A stretch of DNA of 64,000 bases from contig JAIOQA010000050.1 in the NCBI GenBank assembly GCA_021413675.1, positions 1 through 64,000 on the forward strand, written 5' to 3'. The position numbers were made by a program, and so were the translations under genes. Below are positions 26,989 to 35,162 of the stretch, in pieces. The DNA comes from Deltaproteobacteria bacterium. GTDB lineage: Bacteria; Myxococcota_A; Polyangia; Haliangiales; Haliangiaceae. The notes beneath the pieces were generated by a model that was given only the letters and a program-made list of their open reading frames with translations, was not told the DNA's origin and ran no database searches. Position 1 is the first letter of the stretch. The number at the start of each line of letters is the position of its first letter.

Positions 26989-27819
26989 ATGGCCCGCAAG
27001 AAGCCGAGCGTCGACACCGAGACGCCCGCCCGTGCCGTCCGCTCCAAGGAGGCCGCGCCTGCGCGCGCGGCCAAGGCACCCCGACCGGCGAAGCCCACGA
27101 AGCCGCCCCGGCCGGGGAAGGCCGCGAAGCCGTCGCGCGAGAAGAAGGACAGGCGCGACGCGAAGGACCGGCTAGACAAGAAGCCGGAGCGCAAGCCCGA
27201 CCGCAAGCCCGAGCGCAAGAAGGACAAGAAGGCCTCGGGGCAGCACATCGAGGTCCGCCGGATCCACCGCCGCGATCTCAACAAGGCGTGGGAGTTCCTG
27301 AAGATCTCCTTCCGGCACGTCAACATGGAGACGGTCGAGTACCAGCGGCCGCGCTCGAAGACGCGCTTCGAGGAGATCTACGACGACGAGGGCATCGAGC
27401 AGCTGCTGTTCTCGGTCGAGGGCGCGATCGTCGCGTACGCCGAGGCGAGCTACGAGGTCACCGGCTCCGACAACTGGATCAACCCGCGCTACTTCGAGAA
27501 GCGCGACATGCGGCCGCTGTTCGTCGACGAGCTCGCGGTGCACCCGGAGTGGAACGGCCGCGGGGTCGGCTCGTTCGTGCTCGAGCAGCTCCACCACCTC
27601 GCGCGCGTCCGCGGCCTCACGCACATCGTGCTCGAGGTCGCCGAGAACAACGAGAACGCGCTCGGCTGGTACCGCAAGCGCAACTTCCGCAAGCTCGACG
27701 CCGCGATCTTCATGGCGGCCTCGGTCGAGAGCGAACCCGAGCTGCTACCGCCGCGCGAGCTGCCCGCGCCGCGCGCGTCGATGGGGCCGCTGCCCGAGAT
27801 CGAGCGCGTCGAGGTCTAG
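26989..27819 (+). CDS. GNAT-family N-acetyltransferase with histone-H1-like Lys/Arg/Pro-rich N-terminal tail
   Basis: 276 residues from ATG 26989. Residues 1-85 are almost entirely Lys, Arg, Ala, Pro and Asp (KPTKPPRPGKAAKP, KPERKPDRKPERKKDKK), resembling eukaryotic H1 tails and myxobacterial nucleoid-type tails. The rest is a GNAT domain: FLKISFRHVN, the acetyl-CoA motif A VHPEWNGRGVGSFVLEQ, and VAENNENALGWYRKRNF. The enzyme transfers acetyl from acetyl-CoA to an amine; the substrate is unknown. The basic tail suggests nucleic-acid or nucleoid association (inference). Confidence 0.85.
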   Translation: MARKKPSVDTETPARAVRSKEAAPARAAKAPRPAKPTKPPRPGKAAKPSREKKDRRDAKDRLDKKPERKPDRKPERKKDKKASGQHIEVRRIHRRDLNKAWEFLKISFRHVNMETVEYQRPRSKTRFEEIYDDEGIEQLLFSVEGAIVAYAEASYEVTGSDNWINPRYFEKRDMRPLFVDELAVHPEWNGRGVGSFVLEQLHHLARVRGLTHIVLEVAENNENALGWYRKRNFRKLDAAIFMAASVESEPELLPPRELPAPRASMGPLPEIERVEV

Positions 27820-27960
27820 CCGCCGCCGCTCGAGGATGACGACGATCCGCCGGATCACGACGCCGACTGATCGGGCCGTCGCCGCGCGACCACGCCCACC
27901 GCACCAACGTGCGCGCCGCCTGGCCGGGCGCGCGATCGATGCGCTTGCTAGGCTGCGCGC

Positions 27961-28374
27961 GTGAAGATCTCTCGCCTCGTCGTTCGTACCCTGCTCGCCG
28001 CCTCGCTGGCGGCGACCACCCTCGCCTGCGGCTCGCCCAAGGCCCCGCCCGTCGCGGCCCAGCCCCCCGCCGCCGACCCGCTCGTGACCGCCGACGGCCA
28101 CTTCGCGGCGTCTCGCACCTACCAGGGCGAGTGCATGCCCGCCGGCAGCCGTGGCGGCTGCTACTCGATCACGCTCGAGCCCGACGGCAGCTACCGCCAC
28201 GTGCTGCTCGACGCGCCGGTGACCGGCACCTACGCGATCACCGGCGACGACGTGCACCTCACGCCGTCCGGCGACCTGCCGCCGGCGACGATGACGCTGT
28301 CAGCGGACCGCTCGCACCTCGGCGACTACGTCTACCAGCCGCCCGCGCCCGAGACCGCCCCGACCGCGCCCTGA
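27961..28374 (+). CDS. small predicted lipoprotein, unknown function
   Basis: 137 residues from GTG 27961. The signal peptide ends in lipobox TLAC, followed by GSPKAPPVAAQPP. The mature part has a short Cys pair (GECMPAGSRGGC) and beta-type repeats (YSITLEPDGSYRHVLLD, VTGTYAITGDDVHLTPSG), typical of small lipocalin-like or META-like periplasmic domains. Its stop abuts the stop of the convergent membrane-protein gene. Confidence 0.7.
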   Translation: MKISRLVVRTLLAASLAATTLACGSPKAPPVAAQPPAADPLVTADGHFAASRTYQGECMPAGSRGGCYSITLEPDGSYRHVLLDAPVTGTYAITGDDVHLTPSGDLPPATMTLSADRSHLGDYVYQPPAPETAPTAP

Positions 28375-28644
28375 CTACCTGGCCTTGCGCTCGGCGCGAT
28401 CGATCGCCTCGAGCTTGGTCTTCCAGTCGGAGATGTGGCTCGACGTGATCCACCGCCCGATGCCGTAGACGCCGAGCACGATCAGGAGCGCGACGGTGCT
28501 CCAGGTCGACGTCACGAAGCGCGCGGCCAGCGCCGCGACCACGCCGACCAGGGCGCCGATGTTGAGCCAGTAGTCCGTGCGCCGGCTGCCCGCGATCCAG
28601 GCATTCAGCAGCGCGCGGCGCTCGTCAGGAGTGGGGGCGGCCAT
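28375..28644 (-). CDS. small two-helix membrane protein, unknown function
   Basis: 89 residues with two hydrophobic segments (about residues 26-42 and 47-63) and short charged ends (DERRALLNAW; DWKTKLEAIDRAERKAR). No family was recognised. It lies downstream of the potassium channel gene on the same strand, convergent with the lipoprotein gene. Confidence 0.6.
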   Translation of the reverse strand: MAAPTPDERRALLNAWIAGSRRTDYWLNIGALVGVVAALAARFVTSTWSTVALLIVLGVYGIGRWITSSHISDWKTKLEAIDRAERKAR

Positions 28645-28739
28645 GGCGGTTCGGATGGGATGCTACGCAACCCGGACGGTCTCGTCGATCGCCTGCGGCC
28701 AGGTGTCGCGACCGCGCCGGTCGCCTCTGGGATAGCAGG

Positions 28740-29642
28740 TTACCCGGCGCGCGGGTACGGGAACGTCGGCGTCGGCGCGGTCGCCACCACGTCGTCGAAC
28801 TTCGTGAGGTCCACGATGAACTCGGTGGCGGTCTCGCTGAGGATGTCGGCGTGGCGCATGCCCCAGCGGATGGCGCCGTGCTCGTAGGTCGTGCGGGCGT
28901 GCGCGGTCTGCATGGACGTATCGTCGATGCCGGTGATCGAGACCAGGATCTCGGCCTCGTCCTTGGCCAGCGACTCGGGCGTCGCGCCGGCGAGCTGGCT
29001 CCACTCGGTCAGCGGGTGCATCACCGTCCAGGTGCGCGACAAGACCGGCGCGCGTTCGCGGGTCAGCGGCAGGTCGTACTGGCGGTAGAAGCGCTCACCC
29101 TCGGCGGAGACCTCGGTGCGGCTGAGCGTGACGTGGATCGTGGCCTCGACGATCGCGTTGCCGCGCTCGTTGCCGATGCGGATCGTGAGGGTCGGCATGC
29201 CGTTGATCGGCGTGATGCACACGTGCTTCGAGAACCGCATGCGCGCGGTCGATCGCGAGAACTTGGCGAACACCAGGCCGGTCGCGAGCGCGGTCGTGAT
29301 CAGGCTCGCGACCGCCTCGCCGACGACGAGCGCGTTGGCCAGCCGGCTCGCCGGGTACATCGCGCCGTAGCCGATCGTGCCCGCGGTCTGGACGCTGAAG
29401 AACAGATCGTCAACGAAGCCGGTCGAGTTCGCGACGCCGCCGGTCAGCCAGAACCCGACCGCGAAGGTCAGGTTGATGATCATGAACCCGCCGGCGATCG
29501 CGCCCAGCACGTAGCGCCACGGGCGGATCAGGAACCAGTGGTAGAGGTCGCGCAGCGGCTTGCGCCGCTCGCCGTGGATCACGATGCGCGGCGTCGCGGG
29601 CGAGGCCTCGTTGGCGGAGGGCGCGGGTCCGGTCACGGCCAT
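28740..29642 (-). CDS. inward-rectifier potassium channel (KirBac type)
   Basis: 300 residues. An amphipathic slide-helix region (LRDLYHWFLIRPWRYV) leads to TM1 (about 44-66), a pore loop with the selectivity filter T-I-G-Y-G at residues 89-93, TM2 (about 105-125) and a C-terminal cytoplasmic immunoglobulin-like domain (about 135-290) typical of Kir channels (RFSKHVCITPINGMPTLTIRIGNERGN). It conducts potassium; gating in this family responds to lipids and pH. It stands between a small membrane protein and an MFS exporter, with no obvious operon partner. Confidence 0.93.
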   Translation of the reverse strand: MAVTGPAPSANEASPATPRIVIHGERRKPLRDLYHWFLIRPWRYVLGAIAGGFMIINLTFAVGFWLTGGVANSTGFVDDLFFSVQTAGTIGYGAMYPASRLANALVVGEAVASLITTALATGLVFAKFSRSTARMRFSKHVCITPINGMPTLTIRIGNERGNAIVEATIHVTLSRTEVSAEGERFYRQYDLPLTRERAPVLSRTWTVMHPLTEWSQLAGATPESLAKDEAEILVSITGIDDTSMQTAHARTTYEHGAIRWGMRHADILSETATEFIVDLTKFDDVVATAPTPTFPYPRAG

Positions 29643-29706
29643 GCGTCACGATCGCCAGCCGCGCGGGTCTCGGCAAGCGACGCGGCGGCCTGATCGCCGC
29701 GTGGCG

Positions 29707-30957
29707 TCACCCTCGTGGCCGCGCCTCGGCCTCGGCGAGCGCGGCAGCCACGCTCGCCCGCACCCGCAGGAACAGCAGGCCGCCGAGGATGCACACGCCG
29801 CCGCCCGCGGCGATCGTCGCCGGCGCGCCGATCTGATCGGCGAGCGCGCCGGCGATCAGGCTGCCGAACGGCGTCGTGCCGAAGAACGCCATCGTGTAGA
29901 AGGCCATCACGCGTCCGCGCATGTCCTCGTCGACGATCGTCTGGATGACCGTGTTCGACGACGCCATCTGCACGATCATCCCGAAGCCGGAGAGGACGAG
30001 GATCGGCGCCGCCAGCCAGACCGTGGGCGTCACCGCGAACACCAGCAGCGATGCCCCGAAGCCGATCGCCGCGCGCGGGATGATCGCGCCCAGCCCGCGC
30101 GTGCTCGCGCGCCGCGCCAGGAAGATCGCGCCGGCCAGGGCGCCGACGCCGGAGGCGCTCATCAAGAAGCCGTTGGTCGCGGAGCCACCGCCGAAGACGT
30201 CGGCCGACATCATCGGCATGAGCACGGTGTAGGGCAGCCCCATGAGGCTGGTGGTCGCGAGCAGCGCCAGCACCGCGCGGATCGCCGGCGAGCGCGCGAC
30301 GTACCAGAAGCCATCGCGCAGCTCGGCGCCGATCGCCCGCGACGGTCGCCGCGCGCGCCGCACGACCCGCATCTCGACCAGCGAGACGATGACCGCGGCG
30401 TAGCTGAACGCGTCGATCGCGAAGCACCAGCCCTCCCCGACCGCGGCGATCAGCACGCCGGCGATCGCGGGACCGGCGAGCCGCGCGAAGTTGACCATCG
30501 ACGAGTTGAGCGCGATCGCGTTGGACAGGTCGCCCTTGTCCTCGATCATCTCGACGACGAAGGTCTGGCGCGCGGGCGTGTCGAAGGCGTTGATCAGGCC
30601 CTGGATGACGTTGAGCACCAGCACGTGCGCGACCGTGATCGAGCCGTCGAGCGCGAAGTACGCCAGCCCGACCGACTGCAGCATCGCGAGCACCTGGCAC
30701 ACCACCAGCACCCGGTGGCGATCCCAGCGATCGATGAGGACGCCGGCGATCGGCGCGAGCAGGAAGGTCGGGATCTGGCCCGCGAAGCCCGCCAGGCCGA
30801 GCAGGAACGGATCCGAGGTCAGCCGGAAGACCAGCCAGCCGGTCGCGACCCGGGTCAGCCACGTGCCGATGAGCGAGATGCTCTGCCCGGCGAAGAACAG
30901 GCGGTAGTTGCGGTGGCGCAGCGCGCGCCACATCGACGGCGTCGCCGCCGCGCTCAC
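29707..30957 (-). CDS. MFS transporter (EntS-like, MFS_3 family)
   Basis: 416 residues and 12 predicted membrane segments. It begins ALRHRNYRLFFAGQSISLIGTW, the N-terminal signature of EntS-type exporters, with a later DRWDRHRVL loop between TM2 and TM3. Start is GTG 30957, which overlaps the stop of the upstream thioesterase gene (GTGA). A longer frame would run through that gene. It is probably an exporter of a small molecule or lipid-like compound. Cotranscription with two hotdog thioesterases suggests the substrate is an acyl-CoA-derived product (inference). Confidence 0.88.
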   Translation of the reverse strand: MSAAATPSMWRALRHRNYRLFFAGQSISLIGTWLTRVATGWLVFRLTSDPFLLGLAGFAGQIPTFLLAPIAGVLIDRWDRHRVLVVCQVLAMLQSVGLAYFALDGSITVAHVLVLNVIQGLINAFDTPARQTFVVEMIEDKGDLSNAIALNSSMVNFARLAGPAIAGVLIAAVGEGWCFAIDAFSYAAVIVSLVEMRVVRRARRPSRAIGAELRDGFWYVARSPAIRAVLALLATTSLMGLPYTVLMPMMSADVFGGGSATNGFLMSASGVGALAGAIFLARRASTRGLGAIIPRAAIGFGASLLVFAVTPTVWLAAPILVLSGFGMIVQMASSNTVIQTIVDEDMRGRVMAFYTMAFFGTTPFGSLIAGALADQIGAPATIAAGGGVCILGGLLFLRVRASVAAALAEAEARPRG

Positions 30958-31394
30958 GAATCGGCCATGACCAGGAAGTGCGCGTGCGCCGTCGCCACCG
31001 GGCGCGCGCGATCGTCCTGCCAGGCCTCGACGCTGACGTTGGCCACGCGCCGGCCGTGGCGAACGATCACGCCGCGCGCGTACGTGTCGACCGGCGCGGC
31101 CGAGCGCAGGTAGTCGACGGTGATCGTGATCGTCTTGGGGAGCACGACGGTCTCCGCCGCCCACAGCAGCTGGAAGATCGCCGCCGACTCGAGCAGCGCG
31201 CCGAGGGTGCCGCCGTGCAGCGCCGGCAAGGCCGGGTTGCCGATGTTGGTCGGCAGGAACGCCATCGTCGTGATCAGCTCGTCGTCGACGACCGTGCCGT
31301 TCAGCCCGAGGAACTTGGCGTACGGGATGACGTCGATCAGCGGGCCGAGGTTGCCGGTGGCCTTGGCGGCCGCGACGCGCGCGACGAGGGTCAT
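30954..31394 (-). CDS. PaaI-like hotdog-fold thioesterase (second of a pair)
   Basis: 146 residues from ATG 31394, which overlaps the stop of the preceding gene (ATGA). Hotdog/4HBT features: LHGGTLGALLESAAIF (HGG and acidic residue of the PaaI-type active site), then a strand VLPKTITITVDYLRSA and RVANVSVEAWQ. This group hydrolyses acyl-CoA thioesters, often aromatic. It differs enough from its neighbour that the two could form a heteromer. Coupled to the MFS exporter downstream. Confidence 0.85.
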   Translation of the reverse strand: MTLVARVAAAKATGNLGPLIDVIPYAKFLGLNGTVVDDELITTMAFLPTNIGNPALPALHGGTLGALLESAAIFQLLWAAETVVLPKTITITVDYLRSAAPVDTYARGVIVRHGRRVANVSVEAWQDDRARPVATAHAHFLVMADS

Positions 31395-31864
31395 GGCGTG
31401 CCTCCGACCTTGCCGAGCTTGGTGGCGAGCATGAACGTGCCGGCGGCCGAGGCGATCGGATCGTCGGGGTCGTCGTGGTAGGCGACCGCGCGGGTGAACG
31501 CGACGTTGCGGGTCACGCGGTAGCAGGTCGCGCGGGCCAGGATGTCCTTGCCCGCGGCGCCGGGCCGCAGGTAGTCGATGCGCAGGTCGAGGGTCGCGAT
31601 CGGCTGCGGCTTGGGCAGCGCGCCGAACACCGCCGCGCCCGAGCACGCATCGAGGAGCGCGGTGATCGCGCCGCCGTGCAGCACGCCAGTCTCGACGTTG
31701 CCGATGAGGTGCGCCGCGTACGGCAGGCGGAACACCGCGTGCTCGGCACCCAGCTCGAGGATCTCGATGCCGAGCGCGACGTTGTGCGGGACGTTCGCCG
31801 CGAACATCCGGTTCCACTGCGCGCGGCGCTCGCGTCGCGCCTGGTCGTCGTCGTCGGTCGACAT
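31391..31864 (-). CDS. PaaI-like hotdog-fold thioesterase (first of a pair)
   Basis: 157 residues from ATG 31864, preceded by AGGA at 8 bases; ATG 31873 is an alternative. Hallmarks: HLIGNVETGVLHGGAITALLDACSGAAVF and TLDLRIDYLRPG, the usual hotdog core with the HGG motif and catalytic Asp. The N-terminus is highly charged. First gene of a three-gene run, overlapping the second thioesterase. Confidence 0.85.
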   Translation of the reverse strand: MSTDDDDQARRERRAQWNRMFAANVPHNVALGIEILELGAEHAVFRLPYAAHLIGNVETGVLHGGAITALLDACSGAAVFGALPKPQPIATLDLRIDYLRPGAAGKDILARATCYRVTRNVAFTRAVAYHDDPDDPIASAAGTFMLATKLGKVGGTP

Positions 31865-31912
31865 CGGGGTCATCCTAGCGTGGATCACGCGCGACGCTCG
31901 CGCGCGCACAGG

Positions 31913-32755
31913 TCAGGTCGCGAACAGCAGGATCAGCGCCGCGATCGCCGCCACCGCGATCACCCCGGCGACGATCGCCGGCCACCGGGTCCCGGACGCA
32001 TCGGCGTCGCCGGTCCAGCGGCGCGGCGCGGGCGCGGCGAGCCGGCGATCGAGCTCGCGCAGGTACTGCTCGGCCGGATCGAGAAAGCGGATCGAGGTGC
32101 CGCCCAGCTCGATCAGCTCGCCGTCGGCGACCAGCTTGCCCGGCGCGGTGGTCGGCGCGAGCGCGCCGCCGACGCGGGTGCCGTTCTTCGAGCCGAGATC
32201 GACCACCCGCACGCCGTCCCAGGTCCGATCGAACGCGACGTGCTCGCGCGACAGATCGGCGTCGAGGAGGATCCAGGTCGCGGTGTCACCGCGCCCGACG
32301 ACGACGCGCTCGCCGGGCGGCGGCAGCTTGCAGCGGGTGCCCGCGACCGGCCCGGTCTCGACGACGAGCTCGGGGCCGCCAGGCCCGGCGAGCAGCTCGC
32401 GCACCAGATCGCGCGCGAGGCTGGCGGTGCGCTCGACCGACGGCTGCGCGTCGCCGGGCGCGGCGCGCACGGCGATCGTCACCGGCGGTGAGGCCGCGAG
32501 CGCGATCGTCGCGCCGAGCGCGAACGGCATCCGCTCGCCGCGGCGCAGGCTCTTGCCGTCGAGGCTCACGCCGTCGGCCAGCGCGCGCAGCGACCAGCCG
32601 CGCGCGTCGTGCTCGAGCGTGCACGCGACCGCCGCGATCGCGTCGTCCGGGATCCGGACCTCGACGTTGGTGCCGCTGCCGATCCGCGCGCCATCGCCGA
32701 TGTCGATGACGTGCTCCGCCGAGCCGCGGGTGACGCCCAGGCGCAGCCCGCTCAC
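31913..32755 (-). CDS. tail-anchored protein with one intact and one degenerate FHA domain
   Basis: 280 residues from GTG 32755, overlapping the stop of the YfhO-like gene upstream (GTGA). Residues about 115-210 form a canonical FHA phosphothreonine-binding domain: VVVGRGD, LSREHVAF, and SKNGTRVGG. The first 80 residues (IGDGARIGSGTNVEVRIP ... VSLDGKSLRRGERM) look like a second FHA domain that has lost the SxxH signature. A C-terminal hydrophobic helix (WPAIVAGVIAVAAIAALILLF) anchors the protein with the FHA domains in the cytoplasm. It probably reads phosphorylation by a Ser/Thr kinase encoded elsewhere, at the membrane next to the coupled protein. Confidence 0.85.
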   Translation of the reverse strand: MSGLRLGVTRGSAEHVIDIGDGARIGSGTNVEVRIPDDAIAAVACTLEHDARGWSLRALADGVSLDGKSLRRGERMPFALGATIALAASPPVTIAVRAAPGDAQPSVERTASLARDLVRELLAGPGGPELVVETGPVAGTRCKLPPPGERVVVGRGDTATWILLDADLSREHVAFDRTWDGVRVVDLGSKNGTRVGGALAPTTAPGKLVADGELIELGGTSIRFLDPAEQYLRELDRRLAAPAPRRWTGDADASGTRWPAIVAGVIAVAAIAALILLFAT

Positions 32756-35100
32756 GAGGTCCCTCGCGCCGGCGGATCGAGCGCGGTCCGCGGATCGTCG
32801 TCGTTCCAGGTCGGGGTCTTCTCGGGCGGGCCGAGGTCGCTCGGCTCGCCGCGCTCGCGCTTCCAGCCGAACCAGCAGAGCAGCGCGATCGCCAGCAGCG
32901 CGAGCGGCGACAGCAGCACCAGCAGCAGGTAGCGCCCGTCGCCGTAGCGCATCTCGATCGTGTGGTGCCCCGCGCCGACGAAGACGCCGCGCGCGAAGCC
33001 CTGGGCCGGGACGATCGGCGCGTCGTGGCCGTCGACCTCCGCGGTCCAGCCGCGCGCGTAGTACAGCTCGCTGATCACGACCAGCCCGTCGCCGGGCGCG
33101 TCGATCGTCGCGCGCAGCGAGTCGCTGTCGAGCGCGTCGAGCGTGCCGATCGCGGTCGGCGTGGTGCCATCGACGCGCGCCGCACGCGCGAGCTGATCGG
33201 CGTCGAGCGTGCCGGCCTCGAGCGCGGCCTTCGCGCCCGGCGGCGCGGCGACGGTCGCGCGCCAGGCCGCGGTCGCATCGGCGACCACCTCGGCGGTGTC
33301 GAACCACGCCACCGCCGGCGCGGCGTCCTTGAGCGTCCAGCGGCCGTTGCCGGCGCGGGCCATCACCTTCTGATCCTCGGCGGTCACGCGCAGCGCCGCG
33401 TCGTTGCTCTCGAAGTAGTAGGCGACGCCAGCGTAGGCCATGCGCCGCGGCGCCTCGACGATCGCTTGCCGGACCAGCTCGAACCGCGACAGCGCCAGCG
33501 GATCGCCCTCGTACCCGCCGACGTCGCGGACCTCGAGCCGCGTGCCCGGGCGGAACCCGACCCAGCCGCGATCGTAGATGCGATGCACGCGCGGGAGGTC
33601 CGGCACCCGGACGACATCATCGTGGCGCGCGACCGGCACCGCGGTCATCGCGCTCTCGATGTCCTTGGCGCGATAGACCCAGAGCTCGAGGCCGACCGCC
33701 GCGACCGCGACCCCGAGCGCGACCTTGCGCCACTCGCTGCCGCCGCGCAGCAGCCACCAGGTCAGGCCGCCGGCGATCACCGCGCTCGCGATCCCGTAGC
33801 CGAACGCGTCGCGCACCTGATCCGGTGTCCACGGCGTGCGCGCGCGCGCCGCGAACCCGACGACGCACGCGACCAGCGCGACGCCCGCCGCGATCATCAG
33901 GCCGCGACGCAGCGCGCGGCGAGTGCGCTCGTCGGTGACGCTGGCCAGGAACGCCAGGCCCTCGGCCGCGAGGATCGCCATCGGCACGACGCCGACGTAG
34001 AGGTAGCGGTGGGCGCGGCGGAACATGCCGAAGGGCGGCAAGATCGACGCGAGCGCGCTCAGGACCGGGCCGCGATCGCCCATCGCGCACAGCGCGCCGA
34101 GCACGAACACCGCGCCGATGATCAGGTTGCGCCCGGTCGGGCGCACGACCAGCAGCGCGCCGACCCAGAGGATCGGCCCCAGCCCGAGGTAGGTGTTCTC
34201 GCCCTGCATGCGCGGCACGAAGAACCCGACGACGTCGACGGCGTCGAACACGGTCGTGCCGATGAACTCGACGCCGCGGCGATCGCGCACGGTGTCGGGC
34301 ACGAGCGCGCTGGTCGCGAGCAACTGCGCCGCCACCAGCGCGAGGAACAGGCCCGCCGCGATCGCCAGCGAGCGCAGCACCTCGCGCGTGTACGCCTTGC
34401 CCGCGCCCGCGCGGATCGCCGCGGTGCGGTGGCGCGCCAGCTCGACCGCGCCCCACGGCACCGCGAGCAACAGGCCGTACCAGATGCCCGCCAGGCCGCC
34501 GGCGAGCACGCCCATCGCGGCGGTGAACGCGACCAGCCCGGCGCGATGCGGGTTCGGTCGTTCGGTCCACGCATCCAGCGCGAGCAGCAGCCACGGGGTC
34601 CACGCGAAACTCCAGTTCAGCGCGGACCCGGCGTTGTGCAGCACCGGATAGCTCGTGAGGATCAGGATGCCGGCGAGGTAGCAGGCCGCGGGCGGCAACT
34701 TTCGCCGCGCGCAGACCAGATAGGCGCCCAGCCCGGCCCACCACAGGTGCAGGACCAGCTTCACCGCGACCAGCCACCACGGCACCGAGCCGATCACCGC
34801 GGCGATCGCCCAGAGCCCCCACTGCGGCGGGTAGAGCGTGCCGGTCTGAGGATCGGCGTGGAACGGATAGCCCAGCCGGTCGTACGGGTTCCACATCGGC
34901 AGGTGGCCGTCGCCGAGGGAGTCGACCTGGAACTGGATGTCGCCCCAGTACTCCCACTGCGCGTCGTAGGCGAACGAGCGCCGCTCACCCTCGAGCGGCG
35001 TCCACAGCCGCCAGAACATGATCAGGACGAGCGCGAGCAGCACCAGCGCGGGGACCGCGATCGGAGCGATCCGTTTCCAGACGACGCGCAGGCGGCGCAC
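32752..35100 (-). CDS. YfhO-family membrane protein, copy 1
   Basis: 782 residues from GTG 35100. About 12 membrane segments in the first 460 residues are followed by a periplasmic part and a last TM. The conserved loop after TM1 reads MWNPYDRLGYPFHADPQTGTLYPP. The C-terminal beta domain (GLVVISELYYARGWTAEVDG) is typical of YfhO proteins, GT-C-like membrane proteins that in Bacillus are linked to lipoteichoic acid glycosylation. Here a role in glycan or lipid modification is inference. Coupled to the FHA protein and divergent from a second YfhO gene 62 bases away. Confidence 0.85.
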   Translation of the reverse strand: MRRLRVVWKRIAPIAVPALVLLALVLIMFWRLWTPLEGERRSFAYDAQWEYWGDIQFQVDSLGDGHLPMWNPYDRLGYPFHADPQTGTLYPPQWGLWAIAAVIGSVPWWLVAVKLVLHLWWAGLGAYLVCARRKLPPAACYLAGILILTSYPVLHNAGSALNWSFAWTPWLLLALDAWTERPNPHRAGLVAFTAAMGVLAGGLAGIWYGLLLAVPWGAVELARHRTAAIRAGAGKAYTREVLRSLAIAAGLFLALVAAQLLATSALVPDTVRDRRGVEFIGTTVFDAVDVVGFFVPRMQGENTYLGLGPILWVGALLVVRPTGRNLIIGAVFVLGALCAMGDRGPVLSALASILPPFGMFRRAHRYLYVGVVPMAILAAEGLAFLASVTDERTRRALRRGLMIAAGVALVACVVGFAARARTPWTPDQVRDAFGYGIASAVIAGGLTWWLLRGGSEWRKVALGVAVAAVGLELWVYRAKDIESAMTAVPVARHDDVVRVPDLPRVHRIYDRGWVGFRPGTRLEVRDVGGYEGDPLALSRFELVRQAIVEAPRRMAYAGVAYYFESNDAALRVTAEDQKVMARAGNGRWTLKDAAPAVAWFDTAEVVADATAAWRATVAAPPGAKAALEAGTLDADQLARAARVDGTTPTAIGTLDALDSDSLRATIDAPGDGLVVISELYYARGWTAEVDGHDAPIVPAQGFARGVFVGAGHHTIEMRYGDGRYLLLVLLSPLALLAIALLCWFGWKRERGEPSDLGPPEKTPTWNDDDPRTALDPPARGTS

Positions 35101-35162
35101 CGCGCGACAGTAGCATCCGTCGCGGTCGCGGCGATCCCGCGACCCGCATATGATGCGTCGCC

